Shown piece after piece: positions 55,984 to 64,000 of a DNA stretch of 64,000 nt. Source of the DNA: Shinisaurus crocodilurus (Eukaryota; Chordata; Lepidosauria; Squamata; Shinisauridae); contig CM037879.1 of NCBI GenBank assembly GCA_021292165.1, positions 282,756,272 to 282,820,271 of the forward strand, read 5' to 3'. The position numbers were made by a program, and so were the translations under genes. How positions within the stretch are numbered: the stretch's first letter is position 1; every line of letters begins with the position of its first letter. The notes beneath the pieces were generated by a model. It searched no databases. It was not told where the DNA came from and saw only the letters and a list, made by a program, of their open reading frames with translations.

Positions 55984-56018
55984 GTCTATACTGTTGTGCA
56001 CGATGTGGAGAAAGTGGA

Positions 56019-56316
56019 CAGTGGGCAGTATCCTACATTGCCACTGAGCTCCTGCTCTTTCTGTTGCACCAGCACGGTCCATGCCTAGTGCAACAGGGAG
56101 TGCATGCTTCATAAAGCAAGCCCTGAAGCAAGCGGAAATGCTCATTTCTTCATTGGGACAGGTCAGTGAAGCTCCCTTCTTTGAGCTCCACTGGCCTGCC
56201 CCTTTCTGGAAATGAGCGCTTCCATTTGTTTTAGGCTCCTTTACCCATCGCTAGCACCACATTGCACTACCCGTGGGTCCTGCTGCTGCATGGGCAAGAT
56301 TGGATACTGCCCAATG
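56019..56316. mobile_element. MITE with 15-bp terminal inverted repeats
   Basis: Starts CAGTGGGCAGTATCC and ends with the inverted GGATACTGCCCAATG, 14 of 15 pairing. No TSD recognised. No coding capacity. Confidence 0.8.
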
Positions 56317-57237
56317 ATTTGTCTATTTTAAATTATTTCCAGTTCCCTCTCGCTACTGTGGACTCTGCGGACAATTGGCTCTTCCACACTGATAGATTTT
56401 TCCTGTAGGTCAGTAACTTTTTATATATAAGGTTCCCAAATGCCTGCCAGGGCTGGTACCAGACTTTGGTGGGCCCTCGGCATGGTGCTGCCGATGGGTC
56501 CATGCCTGGTGCCAACTTCCCCCCACTGGCACTGCTCCTGCCGCCCTGCTCACACTGTTCCTGCCATCACAGCCCCTCTTGGGCGTTGCATCGTGGGGTG
56601 CCCACCTGCCATGGAGCCAAGACAAATGGCAGCTCCACACCCATCATAAACACTGCGCCCAGGGTAAACACTAGGAGGAGGAAGAGGGGGAAGTGGTGAG
56701 TGAATGGTGGCAGCAAGCAGCTCTGATTGTGCTGAGGGCGGCAGCAAGGACACTGATCCAGGCAGGGAAAGGAGGCGAAAGGAGCTGAGTACATGATAGG
56801 GTTAGCATCCCAGCCATGCCAATCTCTAAAGCTGGCCCCGATCCCTGTTCTAAGCCAAGTCTGCACAACTTGTGCAAGGCTAGGTCAAATGCAGAACACC
56901 AGTCACTCAATAAACTACATGCTTTTGCCCTCTGGAAAAAAATAGGGGGGTATCAAGGAACTGGCAGGCCACAATACATGGCTGGTATACTATGTATGAG
57001 TTGGCAGGTCACAGGTTTAGCAGATTCAGGGCGGAAGGCAGGGTGGTGGGCCCACAGCAAGATGACTTCTGGTGCCCCAGTTGTGGTGAATCCTTCTTCC
57101 TCTCCGCTGAAGAGGTAGGAGGCAATGGCTGCTATTGCCCCCAAATAGCAGTAGGAAATTGACAGTGAGAAATTGCCAAGGGCAGCTAGAAGCAGCACCC
57201 CCTACCCAGATGCAGATGGGAACTGAAGGAATGGATT
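56317..57237. other. Unassigned stretch
   Basis: Mildly GC-rich, with GCTGCTGGTGCC- and GGCAGCAAG-type words. Overlapping open frames on both strands show no domain. It may be one more non-autonomous element. Confidence 0.35.
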
Positions 57238-57372
57238 TCATAGATTTCATAGATCATAGAGTTGAAGGAGCCTACAAGGCTATCGAGTCCAACCCCCTGC
57301 TCAATGCAGGAAACTAGAGGAGGGGTCTCCCATCCAAGTAATAACCAGGCCTGACCCTGCTTAGCTTTCCAC
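57238..57372 (-). mobile_element. 5S rRNA-derived SINE, second copy
   Basis: Reverse orientation. The C box lies at 57324-57335 (GGTCTCCCATCC on plus), A-box text at 57356-57368, the same linker CTAGAGGAGG and the same CR1-type tail ending in ATAGATTTCATAGAT repeats at 57238-57257. The 5' third of 5S is missing. Confidence 0.82.
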
Positions 57373-57386
57373 ACTGATGCTCACTG

Positions 57387-57810
57387 TAGGGATGTATGGA
57401 CATGGTAAAATCTGATCCATCCAGGTTTTGCAGATTGTCAGGTGCCTTTTGGTCCATTGTCTGCTCATTGGCAGAATTGGATTTTGAGCAAATGCCTTCG
57501 TACACATTTGTACAAATTTGCAGTTGCACAAATTAGCACTCTGGAAAACACACACAAATTCTTCCCAAAATGCGCATTTTCATGCTTTAGCCTATGGGAG
57601 AAATGTGCACTTTTGGTCAGGTTTTTTTTATTTTCCACATTCTTCTATCATTAAATTTGCATAAAATCACAGAAAGTAAAAAAAAATAAATGTCTGCAGG
57701 TCTGCAGAATCCGTGCAACTCGTGAAAAGCCGGTCTGCTGCGGAATCCGCAGGTCGGATTCTTAGACATTTGAACTCATTTGAGTCGGTTGTGGATTCCT
57801 CCAACATTAC
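57387..57810. mobile_element. TAGGGATG-family MITE
   Basis: Left GTAGGGATGTATGGACATGG; right near TTCCTCCAACATTAC. The body has GTACACATTTGTACAAATTTG and GCGGAATCCGCAGG, the latter shared with 21985. Confidence 0.65.
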
Positions 57811-58055
57811 TAGCTCACCGGTCACTCAGTGAATGAATGGCAGATCACCGGTCATTCAGTTTCTCATGGCGGTGACAAGAAACAGTAGCTGCCACCTGCT
57901 CTGAAGGAGGAGCCGCTGCCACCAGAAGTAGGAAGGTAATGCGGAGAAGGGGGCTGAGAGAGAGGACATGCAGTGGCGGCGGCTGAATGGCAGTGGGGAA
58001 CAGTGGGCCTTGTGGGGGCCTCCACAAGGTGCCACTCCTCAATGCCAGCTCTGTG
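57811..58055. other. Unassigned
   Basis: No feature recognised. Confidence 0.3.
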
Positions 58056-58057
58056 CA

Positions 58058-58292
58058 GGCTTAGGGTGGTACGAGTATTTCACTTTTGCTCACAAAACAT
58101 ACGAGCATGGCCCATTTGAAACACCGAACATGAGCGTAAGCATGTGTCCATCGAAAATATTTGCAACTTGTCGAATACATGCATGCGTTTGTCTCATTCC
58201 AGATTCCCAGTTCAATTCACGCAAATTTCCTAATTATGATGTTCAGAGAATCCTGATGATCTCGATCATCGCTGTTCACCCATCCCTATAAA
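58058..58292. mobile_element. TAGGGATG-family MITE, diverged
   Basis: TTAGGGTGGTACGAGTATTTC at the left and CACCCATCCCTATA at the right form inverted ends. Interior has ATACGAGCATGG and GCATGCGTTTG words. Confidence 0.6.
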
Positions 58293-58370
58293 GTTCTAAC
58301 TTCCTCTCCTCCAAGCCACAAGACCAGTTGGTTACTCTTGTCTACATACAGCATCAGTTGCCTTCAAGTC

Positions 58371-58497
58371 AGGGTTGTACAACCTGTGGCCCTCCAGATG
58401 TTGGACTCCATCAGCTCTGGCTAGCATGGCCAGTGGACAGTGATGATGGGAGTTGTAGTCTGCCAACTGGAGGGCCATGAGTTGTCCATCCCCCCCT
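58371..58497. mobile_element. Palindromic hAT-like MITE
   Basis: TTGTACAACCTGTGGCCCTCC pairs with GGAGGGCCATGAGTTGTCC; the inner arms pair around GGGAGTTGTAGTC. Confidence 0.75.
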
Positions 58498-58561
58498 TAC
58501 TGAAGCAGTAAGATGAGGTCAGTAACTTGAAGAAGACCATGTCCCCAGTGCAATGTTGTTG

Positions 58562-58563
<2 letters not shown>

Positions 58564-58594
<31 letters not shown>
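58564..58594. repeat. (CA)n microsatellite
   Basis: Perfect dinucleotide run. Confidence 0.97.
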
Positions 58595-58597
<3 letters not shown>

Positions 58598-59730
58598 TCA
58601 GCCATAGATTTGAAAATATTTAAGTGATAGTATTAATCATTCAACAGGTCAGTTTTTGAGAGATGAGGTGATGCCAAACCTATGTTCTTCATGAGAGACA
58701 GAGCAGAGCTAAATGCTATGGAAGAACACAGGTTGCCACCAAAAATGGCAGCCCAGTACCAGGTTTCTTCCTCTACAAGCTTCTCCCTTCACAACTTATA
58801 GTTCAACATGGCTAGCGATCTAACCTCATTATGGTGTAGCTTTCACTAGCCCCTACTAGCAGCATGAAGCAGGAGTAGAAAAAATACACATTGCAAAATA
58901 CACACATCAGCTGCACTGTGCAAGTTAATTTAGATGTTGCACCAAGGCAGGGGGCTCAACCCAGAGCTGCCATTTTGGTGGCAGCCCCATGTCCTTGGTA
59001 ATGTGTCGTTCTTCCAGACAATCTTTGAACCATGGAATTTGGATTTCACAAGAACTTTCAGCAGTCACTCGATGCTATTGGGTTTTTTTGTTTTGTTTTG
59101 GTTTTTACAAGAAGAAAATAATAATAAGACCAGCCCCCCAACGTTCAAGCACTTGTTTAGCCAATAGGCCATGGTTGTAAATATCAGAGAGGAAGCAATT
59201 TCCTTGATGTTTTTCAAACAAGTAGCACAAGAAATTCACACCTTTCTGAGAGCCTCTGGAGGTAGGTAAATGTTGCAGCTTTTAGAAGTGCAAATTAAAG
59301 GCAATTATAACCTGGCCAACCTGCCTTATCATTAAAATGCCTGGCAGAATTCAGTCTTTGTGAGGTGGAGATTGTGCTCCTTTCAATGCATCCAACTGTG
59401 TGAGTTCACTGTTTCAAAAAGACTCCAGAGATGCTGTTTTTCCCCCGATAAAAGCAGAAGCAACTGGGGAAGCCCTTCAAAATCCTTCTTCAGGAGATAT
59501 ATGCGATATAAATATACACATGTACTAATATATCATCAGAAAGGTTTTTTCTTCTTCCCCTTGCTATCAAAGTCCTAAAAGAAGAGAGGAATTGACCAAG
59601 ATTTATTTTTCTAGCACCAATTTCTCTAAGAATACGGTATGTATATGTATATATATATATATATATATGGATAACTGTCAATCACCAGTCCAGAGACAGC
59701 CTTGGAATATGAATTTAAAGCTTCTGCAGC
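58595..59730. other. Mostly unique sequence
   Basis: Includes a (TA)n run at 59641-59669. No gene or repeat ends recognised. Confidence 0.4.
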
Positions 59731-59737
59731 TTCTGCT

Positions 59738-59836
59738 CAAGCAGAGACAGTATGTTCCAGTGGTAGAGTTGGACATGGATCTGAAAAAGATCTGGATTCA
59801 AGTCCCACATATTCAGTGGAAGAAGAGCGGTTTCTC
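59738..59836 (+). mobile_element. tRNA-like SINE piece next to the LTR
   Basis: CCAGTGGTAGAGTTGGACATGG resembles an A-box region and GGATTCAAGTCCCAC a B box. It is cut by the LTR at 59838. Confidence 0.5.
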
Positions 59837-59837
59837 C

Positions 59838-60692
59838 TGTGAAGGAGGCTGATCGTACACCAGCCCTCCAGGATAGGCCACAGCCCCAAGGTTCCCTGAC
59901 TGGCACCCAACCTCCCAAGGGTCCCATACCACCACAACTGGCTGTAGCAGCCCCAACCTTTAGACAAGGAACACACACCCAAATTACTGATGGAGACTTA
60001 TTAAAAAGTAAAACTAAAAAGTTAGTCAGTGTAGGGTCTCCAATGTTCCAATCCAAGTAAAATAATCCCTTATAAGAAAGGGCTAAAAGGGTAAGGAAAA
60101 GGGGTGAGGTAGTTGTTGTGAGGAAAGGGAATGGGAATAAAAAGGGACTCTAAAAGGATATAAAAACAAACCCCAAAAGTCTGCAAGAACGAAGCAGTCA
60201 AGCAGCTTCTAGAACTCAGGCCATAGCTTGAGAGCTCAGGCTATCGGTCACCCCTGTCATGCGGAGAAAGGTGGCATAACAGCTGCCTTTCACACTCGAC
60301 GTGAGCCACAACACAGCCTTACCAGCCAGAGACTCCAGCATCCCAGCCCAAGGAAGAACCCTGAAGCCTTTTCCCCTAGCTCCTTTATTGCCACCAGGGA
60401 CCATTCTCCCGCCCAGCGTTCACCAATCCTCCTGTCTTCCTGACTGTCGAAGGAGGGCCCCACGCCCTTTCTCAGCTGCAGACACTTTCTCATGACTTCA
60501 TCCCAATTAACGCCTGACCTTGCTTCCCAGCTCTGCAGCTCACCCTTATCTCCCAGGTGCTCCCAACCACCCTCCCAGTACATTCCAAAAGAGACTAAAG
60601 TAAAAATCCGTTAGCTAAACAGCAATGGGGGGGGAGGGACATCTAACAGGGCTTCCCTACAAGTCCCAGCTACTACAAGTCCCATCTTCACA
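59838..60692 (-). repeat. 3' LTR of a Gmr1-type gypsy element
   Basis: 855 bp. On the minus strand it starts TGTGAAG right after the polypurine tract and ends CTTCACA, a perfect 7-bp inverted terminal pair with TG...CA ends. A poly(A) signal AATAAA sits at 60389-60384. No TATA box is obvious. The 5' LTR lies outside the window, so neither TSD nor LTR divergence can be checked. Confidence 0.88.
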
Positions 60693-60704
60693 TCCCCCCC
60701 TTTA
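60693..60704 (-). promoter_or_regulatory. Polypurine tract
   Basis: The minus strand reads AAAGGGGGGGA directly before the LTR start. This is the RNase H-resistant primer for plus-strand DNA synthesis. It lies about 40 bases after the pol stop. Confidence 0.85.
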
Positions 60705-60744
60705 AGGAGATGGGAGGGAATTCCTGCCAGTCCTCATCTTCTAC

Positions 60745-61119
60745 TTATTCTTCAGTGTGAATCCGAGACAAGCTATCAGCCAATACATTTTCCCTTCCCT
60801 TAATATGAACTACGGAAAAGGTATAATCTTGTAAGGCCAAACTCCACCATAACAATTTCCCATTCAAATTTTTCATTTTGTCTAGCCAACACAAAGGAGA
60901 ATGATCTGTCTGCAATTGAAATGACCTCCCCCAAAGGTAAGCCTGTAATTTCCCCAAAGCCCACACGATGGCTAAACATTCTTTTTCAATGGTGGACAGA
61001 TTTCTTTCTCGAGGGATCAACTTCTTACTCAAATAGGCCACCGGCAGCAGTTGCCGATCAGGTCCCTCCTGTAACAACACAGCCCCAACCCGTTGCCGAT
61101 GCATCTGTTTGTAACACAA
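60745..61119 (-). pseudogene. gypsy pol: RNase H domain
   Basis: Segments PVAYLSKKL, STIEKECLAIVWAL and LQTDHSPLCWLD are followed by the terminal ADSLSR, the normal end of gypsy RNase H, and a stop at 60745. The first catalytic Asp (TDAS) lies in the upstream frame, since a frameshift near 61090 separates the two. It would degrade the RNA template during reverse transcription. Confidence 0.9.
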
Positions 61120-61825
61120 AAGGAGAGGAAAAGTCAGGGGCTCTCAAGATAGGTGCTGCCATTAATTTGTCTTTAAGAAGGTCAAAGGCCTGCTGGCACC
61201 TTTCTGTCCAAAATACTCGCACTGGTTTTCTTTTCTGACACAAGTCCGTCAAAGGCGCGGCAATAGTACTGTAATGTGGTACAAATCTCCGACAGTAGCC
61301 AGCTAGCCCCAGAAAAGATTGAACTTGTCTCTTAGTTTGGGGCACAGGCCAATCTCGGATGGCTTCCAACTTTGCTTCTAGAGGCTTGATATTTCCACTC
61401 CCCACCCTATGGCCAAGGTACACCACCTCCCCCAAACCAAATTGGCATTTTTGAGCTTTTATCGTTAACCCAGCTTCTGTAAGCCGCTCGAACACTTGTT
61501 GAAGATGATCCAGATGCTCTTCCCAAGTCTGCGAAAAAATGGCTAAATCATCTAAATAAGCACAGGCAAAGGCCCCCAGCCCATTCAACAGTTTATCCAT
61601 TAAACGCATGAAGGTTAATGGTGCCGACTGGAGACCAAACGGAAGGACGGTGAACTCAAATAGCCCTTTATGGGTAACAAAAGCAGTTTTGGAGGTGTCC
61701 TCTTCTGCCAGAGGCACCTGCCAATATCCCTTAGTCAAGTCCAAAGTGGTAATGTACTTGGCTGTTCCCAATTGTTCTATGAGATGGTCTGCTCTGGGCA
61801 TGGGGTAGGGGTCTAGATGTGTCAA
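61058..61825 (-). pseudogene. gypsy pol: reverse transcriptase
   Basis: A 255-codon frame with DPYPMPR, LDLTKGYWQVPL, FTVLPFGLQSAPLTF and the catalytic YLDD (61558-61547) in place of the common YIDD or YVDD. The thumb and connection follow: LGHRVG, QVQSFLGLAGYCRRF. An in-frame TGA at 61840-61838 separates it from the preceding segment ending RFCIDF. It then runs into RNase H until the frameshift near 61090. Confidence 0.93.
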
Positions 61826-61837
61826 CTCATTAATTTT

Positions 61838-62197
61838 TCAAAAATCTATACAAAATCTCACTTCTTGGGACTGTTTCTTGCTCACCAGCACAACAGGAGA
61901 GGACCACATGCTCTGGGACGGTCTAATAACACCCAGATCTAACATAGACTGTAATTCCTGTTCAATATTTTCTGCATGTCGGCCTGTAGCTCGATAGGGA
62001 TAGGAGCGCACGGGAGCATGTTCCCCTGTCGGAATGGCATGTTGTACTAATGTCGTTCTCCCTGGAATGCTGGAAAACAAAGGAGCAAAATCTGTAATTA
62101 ATTGCTGCAATCCTTGGCGTTGCTGTAGGGGCAAAGTTAAAGGCCAGTGTATTTCCTCTATCCCTCCTTTCTGTTGACATTCTTCCAACAGATCCAA
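61838..62197 (-). pseudogene. gypsy pol: spacer and start of reverse transcriptase
   Basis: The region upstream of RT fingers, with FSSIPGRTTLVQH, RSYPYRATGRH, the LGVIRPSQSMWSSPVVLV segment and RFCIDF. It overlaps the end of the integrase frame by 40 bases. The shift near 62215 joins the two frames, showing that integrase ran straight into reverse transcriptase. Confidence 0.88.
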
Positions 62198-62703
62198 AGC
62201 CCAACCAGCTCTTCGGCCCCAGGCTGAAGGGGAAACACAAAATCTTTCCGGTCCACATACCGCTTAAGCATATTGTCATGAAAAACCTTCGGCAATCGCG
62301 AGGTCTCTGCATACTGCAGCAGATAGTTGACTTCCCCCAGCCGTTCTTTCACAGTCAAAGGCCCTTCCCACTTAAGGGTTAACTTATCGGGCTTAACCGG
62401 TTTGAGAACAAGAACCTGGTCTCCGGGCTGAAACACTCGGACTCGGGCAGTTTGATCATACCACGCCTTTTGCGTGTCTTGAGCTTGGGCTAAATGCTCC
62501 TGCGCCACCTGTTGTACCTCTCTCAGAGTATTCTGTAGCATTTGCATAAAACTTATAACATTCTGAGAGGAACTGGCCACCTTTTGTTCCCACTCTTCTC
62601 TAAGCATAGTCAGAGGACCTCTGAGTTCCCGGCCAAACATTAGCTCATTTGGAGAAAACCCCAAGCTTTCCTGAGGGGCATCTCGATACGCAAATAAGAG
62701 CAT
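62158..62703 (-). pseudogene. gypsy pol: integrase C-terminal part
   Basis: FAYRDAPQESLGFSPNELMFG is the conserved segment after the catalytic core. A helical stretch follows, then VFQPGDQVLVLKP and WEGPLTVKERLGEVNY, the GPY/F-type module of gypsy integrases. No chromodomain is apparent. The frame changes at about 62700 on the upstream side. Confidence 0.88.
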
Positions 62704-63072
62704 GGTGGTTTGTCACATAGGCTCGAATCATCTTTCCCAGGGTCTGATTGAACCTCTCCACTAGCCCATTTGTCTGATGATAATAGGTACAGAGAAACAT
62801 TGCTCTACCCCTCCCAGTTCCCACATCTTTTGCATTAGTTGAGACACAAATCCAGGTCCCCGGTCTGAAAGTACTACTTTGGGCATACCCAGCTGGGCAC
62901 AAATAGTCAATAAAGTCTTAGCCAAAGTAGAAGCAGTGATTGATGTTAACGGTACAGCTTCTGCATAGCGAGTTGCGAAATCCACAACTGTGAGAATGAA
63001 TTTTTTGCCTGTCTTGGTGGGCGTCTGGAAAGGCCCCAATATATCCACAACCGTGAGAATGAATTTTTTCAA
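62645..63072 (-). pseudogene. gypsy pol: integrase catalytic core, in two frames
   Basis: The first Asp is in VVDILGPF and the second in VLSDRGPGF. The Glu lies in HQTNGLVERFNQTLG, which is in the second frame (62902-62645). The frame changes near 62790. The core catalyses insertion of the DNA copy. A local duplication of about 25 bases, with text FILTVVD twice at 63045-63072 and 62975-63001, replaces the residues expected before DILGP. Confidence 0.88.
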
Positions 63073-63307
63073 AGGGAGTCTCTATTCGGGGAAGGGGCTG
63101 TAAAGGGGCTTTAGGGTGATCTTTATTGAACCCCACTCTTTGGCAGGTGCTACAGGAGCGACAATAGTTTTTCATGGCTTCGGCCACTGAAGGCCAATAA
63201 AATTCATTAGACACCTTGTGTAAAGTCCGTTTCCTTCTAAATGCCCCTCCCCATGCAGTAGCATGAGCCAACTGTAAGACCGGTTCTCGAAACCCTTGTG
63301 GCACCAC
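62918..63307 (-). pseudogene. gypsy pol: integrase zinc-binding domain
   Basis: LAHATAW through FYWPSV to CRSCSTCQR is the HHCC region. In this frame Ala stands where the second His is expected; a CAT triplet is present one base out of frame. The frame then leaves the core at about 63060. Upstream, an in-frame TAG at 63313-63311 separates it from the linker. Confidence 0.88.
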
Positions 63308-63310
63308 TAA

Positions 63311-63871
63311 CTAGCGATAAATCTTCCACCTTTGTCCAACTCCTTTCGGTGCAAACTCTCGATATAAGACTCCCGCCTCCCAAAAGAACCGGACAGGATG
63401 TTGAGGCGTCACGGTGGCCACTTGGTTTTCAGCCGCCTCCCTGCACTCCTGCAAGGACGGATCTTGGTTTTGAGCCTCTACGAAGGCAGTGGAACGAAGA
63501 TTCCCTGAAAGGATTTCTTCTCTCTCCACCACATCCTCTTCGCCTGCCGGCAATAAATCTTTTCCCTGCTGTTTAGCTGACTCTGGCTCTGCTGGGCCTC
63601 CGTCCCCCTCCCTTGCCCGTCCGTCCGTAGCTGTCGCTTCCCCCTCAGCAGGGGGGCAAGATTCTACTGTCTGGGCAGGGAATATGGGATCTGGGGAGGC
63701 CTGCTTCGTCTTACTGGTTTGACTCTGAGTCACCGCTAAAACAGGGGCTTGACTGGCCAAGAAAGCCAGATCATTTCCAATAAGAAACGTAATAAATTCA
63801 GTTTCATGTACTAACAAGTCCAATTCTCCTTTCCAATTTTTGTTTTCTAACGGTATTCTGGCCAAAGGCAT
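63311..63871 (-). pseudogene. gypsy pol: protease end and linker
   Basis: 186 codons. The N-terminal part, with ELDLLVHETEFITFLIGNDL, is the end of a retropepsin-like protease. A Pro-, Ser- and Glu-rich linker follows, then FFWEAGVLYREFAP, the usual lead-in to the integrase zinc finger. The shift from the upstream frame is at the G7 run 63878-63884. Confidence 0.82.
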
Positions 63872-64000
63872 GGCAATGGGGGGGAGAGTTATAAGGAGTG
63901 ATGGTAAAAAATTATCCCTCTAGCATTTGTCCTGGCGTCACCAAACTCCGATCAATAGCTGAAAGGGCAGCCCCACTGTCTCTCCAACCCTGTCCCCATT
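63872..64000 (-). pseudogene. gypsy pol: protease active-site segment
   Basis: On the minus strand RDSGAALSAID contains the retropepsin Asp (63980-63978). A TAA stop lies at 63914-63912. The frame runs off the window edge, so gag and the 5' LTR are not visible. Confidence 0.75.

Larger units (their letters stand above)
59838..64000 (-). mobile_element. Ty3/gypsy LTR retrotransposon, Gmr1 type, 5' end beyond window
   Basis: The minus strand reads protease, linker, integrase, reverse transcriptase, RNase H, polypurine tract, LTR. Integrase precedes reverse transcriptase, the inverse of normal gypsy order and the defining feature of the Gmr1 clade. The spacer between integrase and RT reads as one continuous polyprotein apart from a frameshift, and RNase H is followed at once by the polypurine tract. 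This excludes a chance join of two elements. Many frame breaks make it a fossil. Confidence 0.9.

Noticed and set aside
59838..64000. Endogenous retrovirus
   Set aside because: The polypurine tract follows RNase H directly with no env region, and RT and integrase motifs are of the gypsy type.

Overview
This window looks like intergenic or intronic DNA from a squamate reptile, most likely a lizard. I found no host protein-coding exon, tRNA gene or functional rRNA gene. The reptile call rests on the repeat types present together: L2- and CR1-type LINE 3' ends, tRNA-derived SINEs, a SINE with a 5S rRNA head, many palindromic hAT-like MITEs, a Gmr1-type Ty3/gypsy element and an intact APE-RT LINE. 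The species cannot be named from the sequence. Almost every long open frame is either part of a mobile element or a shadow in unrelated DNA.

Layout. 0-12.7 kb: scattered SINEs, two hAT MITEs with perfect 8-bp target-site duplications (TSDs) at 718-1151 and 3278-3684, a two-locus repeat of roughly 145-bp units (7.4 and 9.3 kb), an L2 3' end (8.2-8.85 kb), and a Tigger-type deletion derivative flanked by TA (10714-11086). 13.3-17.3 kb: one apparently complete LINE on the minus strand with an uninterrupted 1061-codon ORF (APE endonuclease, reverse transcriptase, C-terminal C2H2 finger). A 5'-truncated sister copy with a 10-bp TSD lies at 48.8-49.2 kb. 17.3-27 kb: a MITE split by another MITE, CR1 fragments and an L2-like 3' end. 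27-31 kb: a 5S pseudogene and then a repeat-poor stretch. 31.2-32.4 kb: a GC-rich block with nested palindromes. 32-51 kb: many hairpin MITEs and one very frequent family whose ends read TAGGGATG. 50.6-51.0 kb: a CpG-rich block. 51-58.5 kb: L2 fragments, SINEs, and two copies of a 5S-headed SINE with a CR1-like tail.

59.8 kb to the end: the 3' part of a decayed Ty3/gypsy element on the minus strand. Its order is protease, integrase, reverse transcriptase, RNase H, polypurine tract, LTR. Integrase lies before reverse transcriptase, which is the copia-like order that defines the Gmr1 group of gypsy elements. It carries several frameshifts and stops, and its 5' end is beyond the window.

The elements do not form a pathway. 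The informative layer is the insertion record: several TSDs, nested insertions and one LINE family that looks recently active. Repeat-poor stretches at 28.2-29.4, 47.2-48.0 and 54.3-55.6 kb are the best places to look for conserved noncoding elements.
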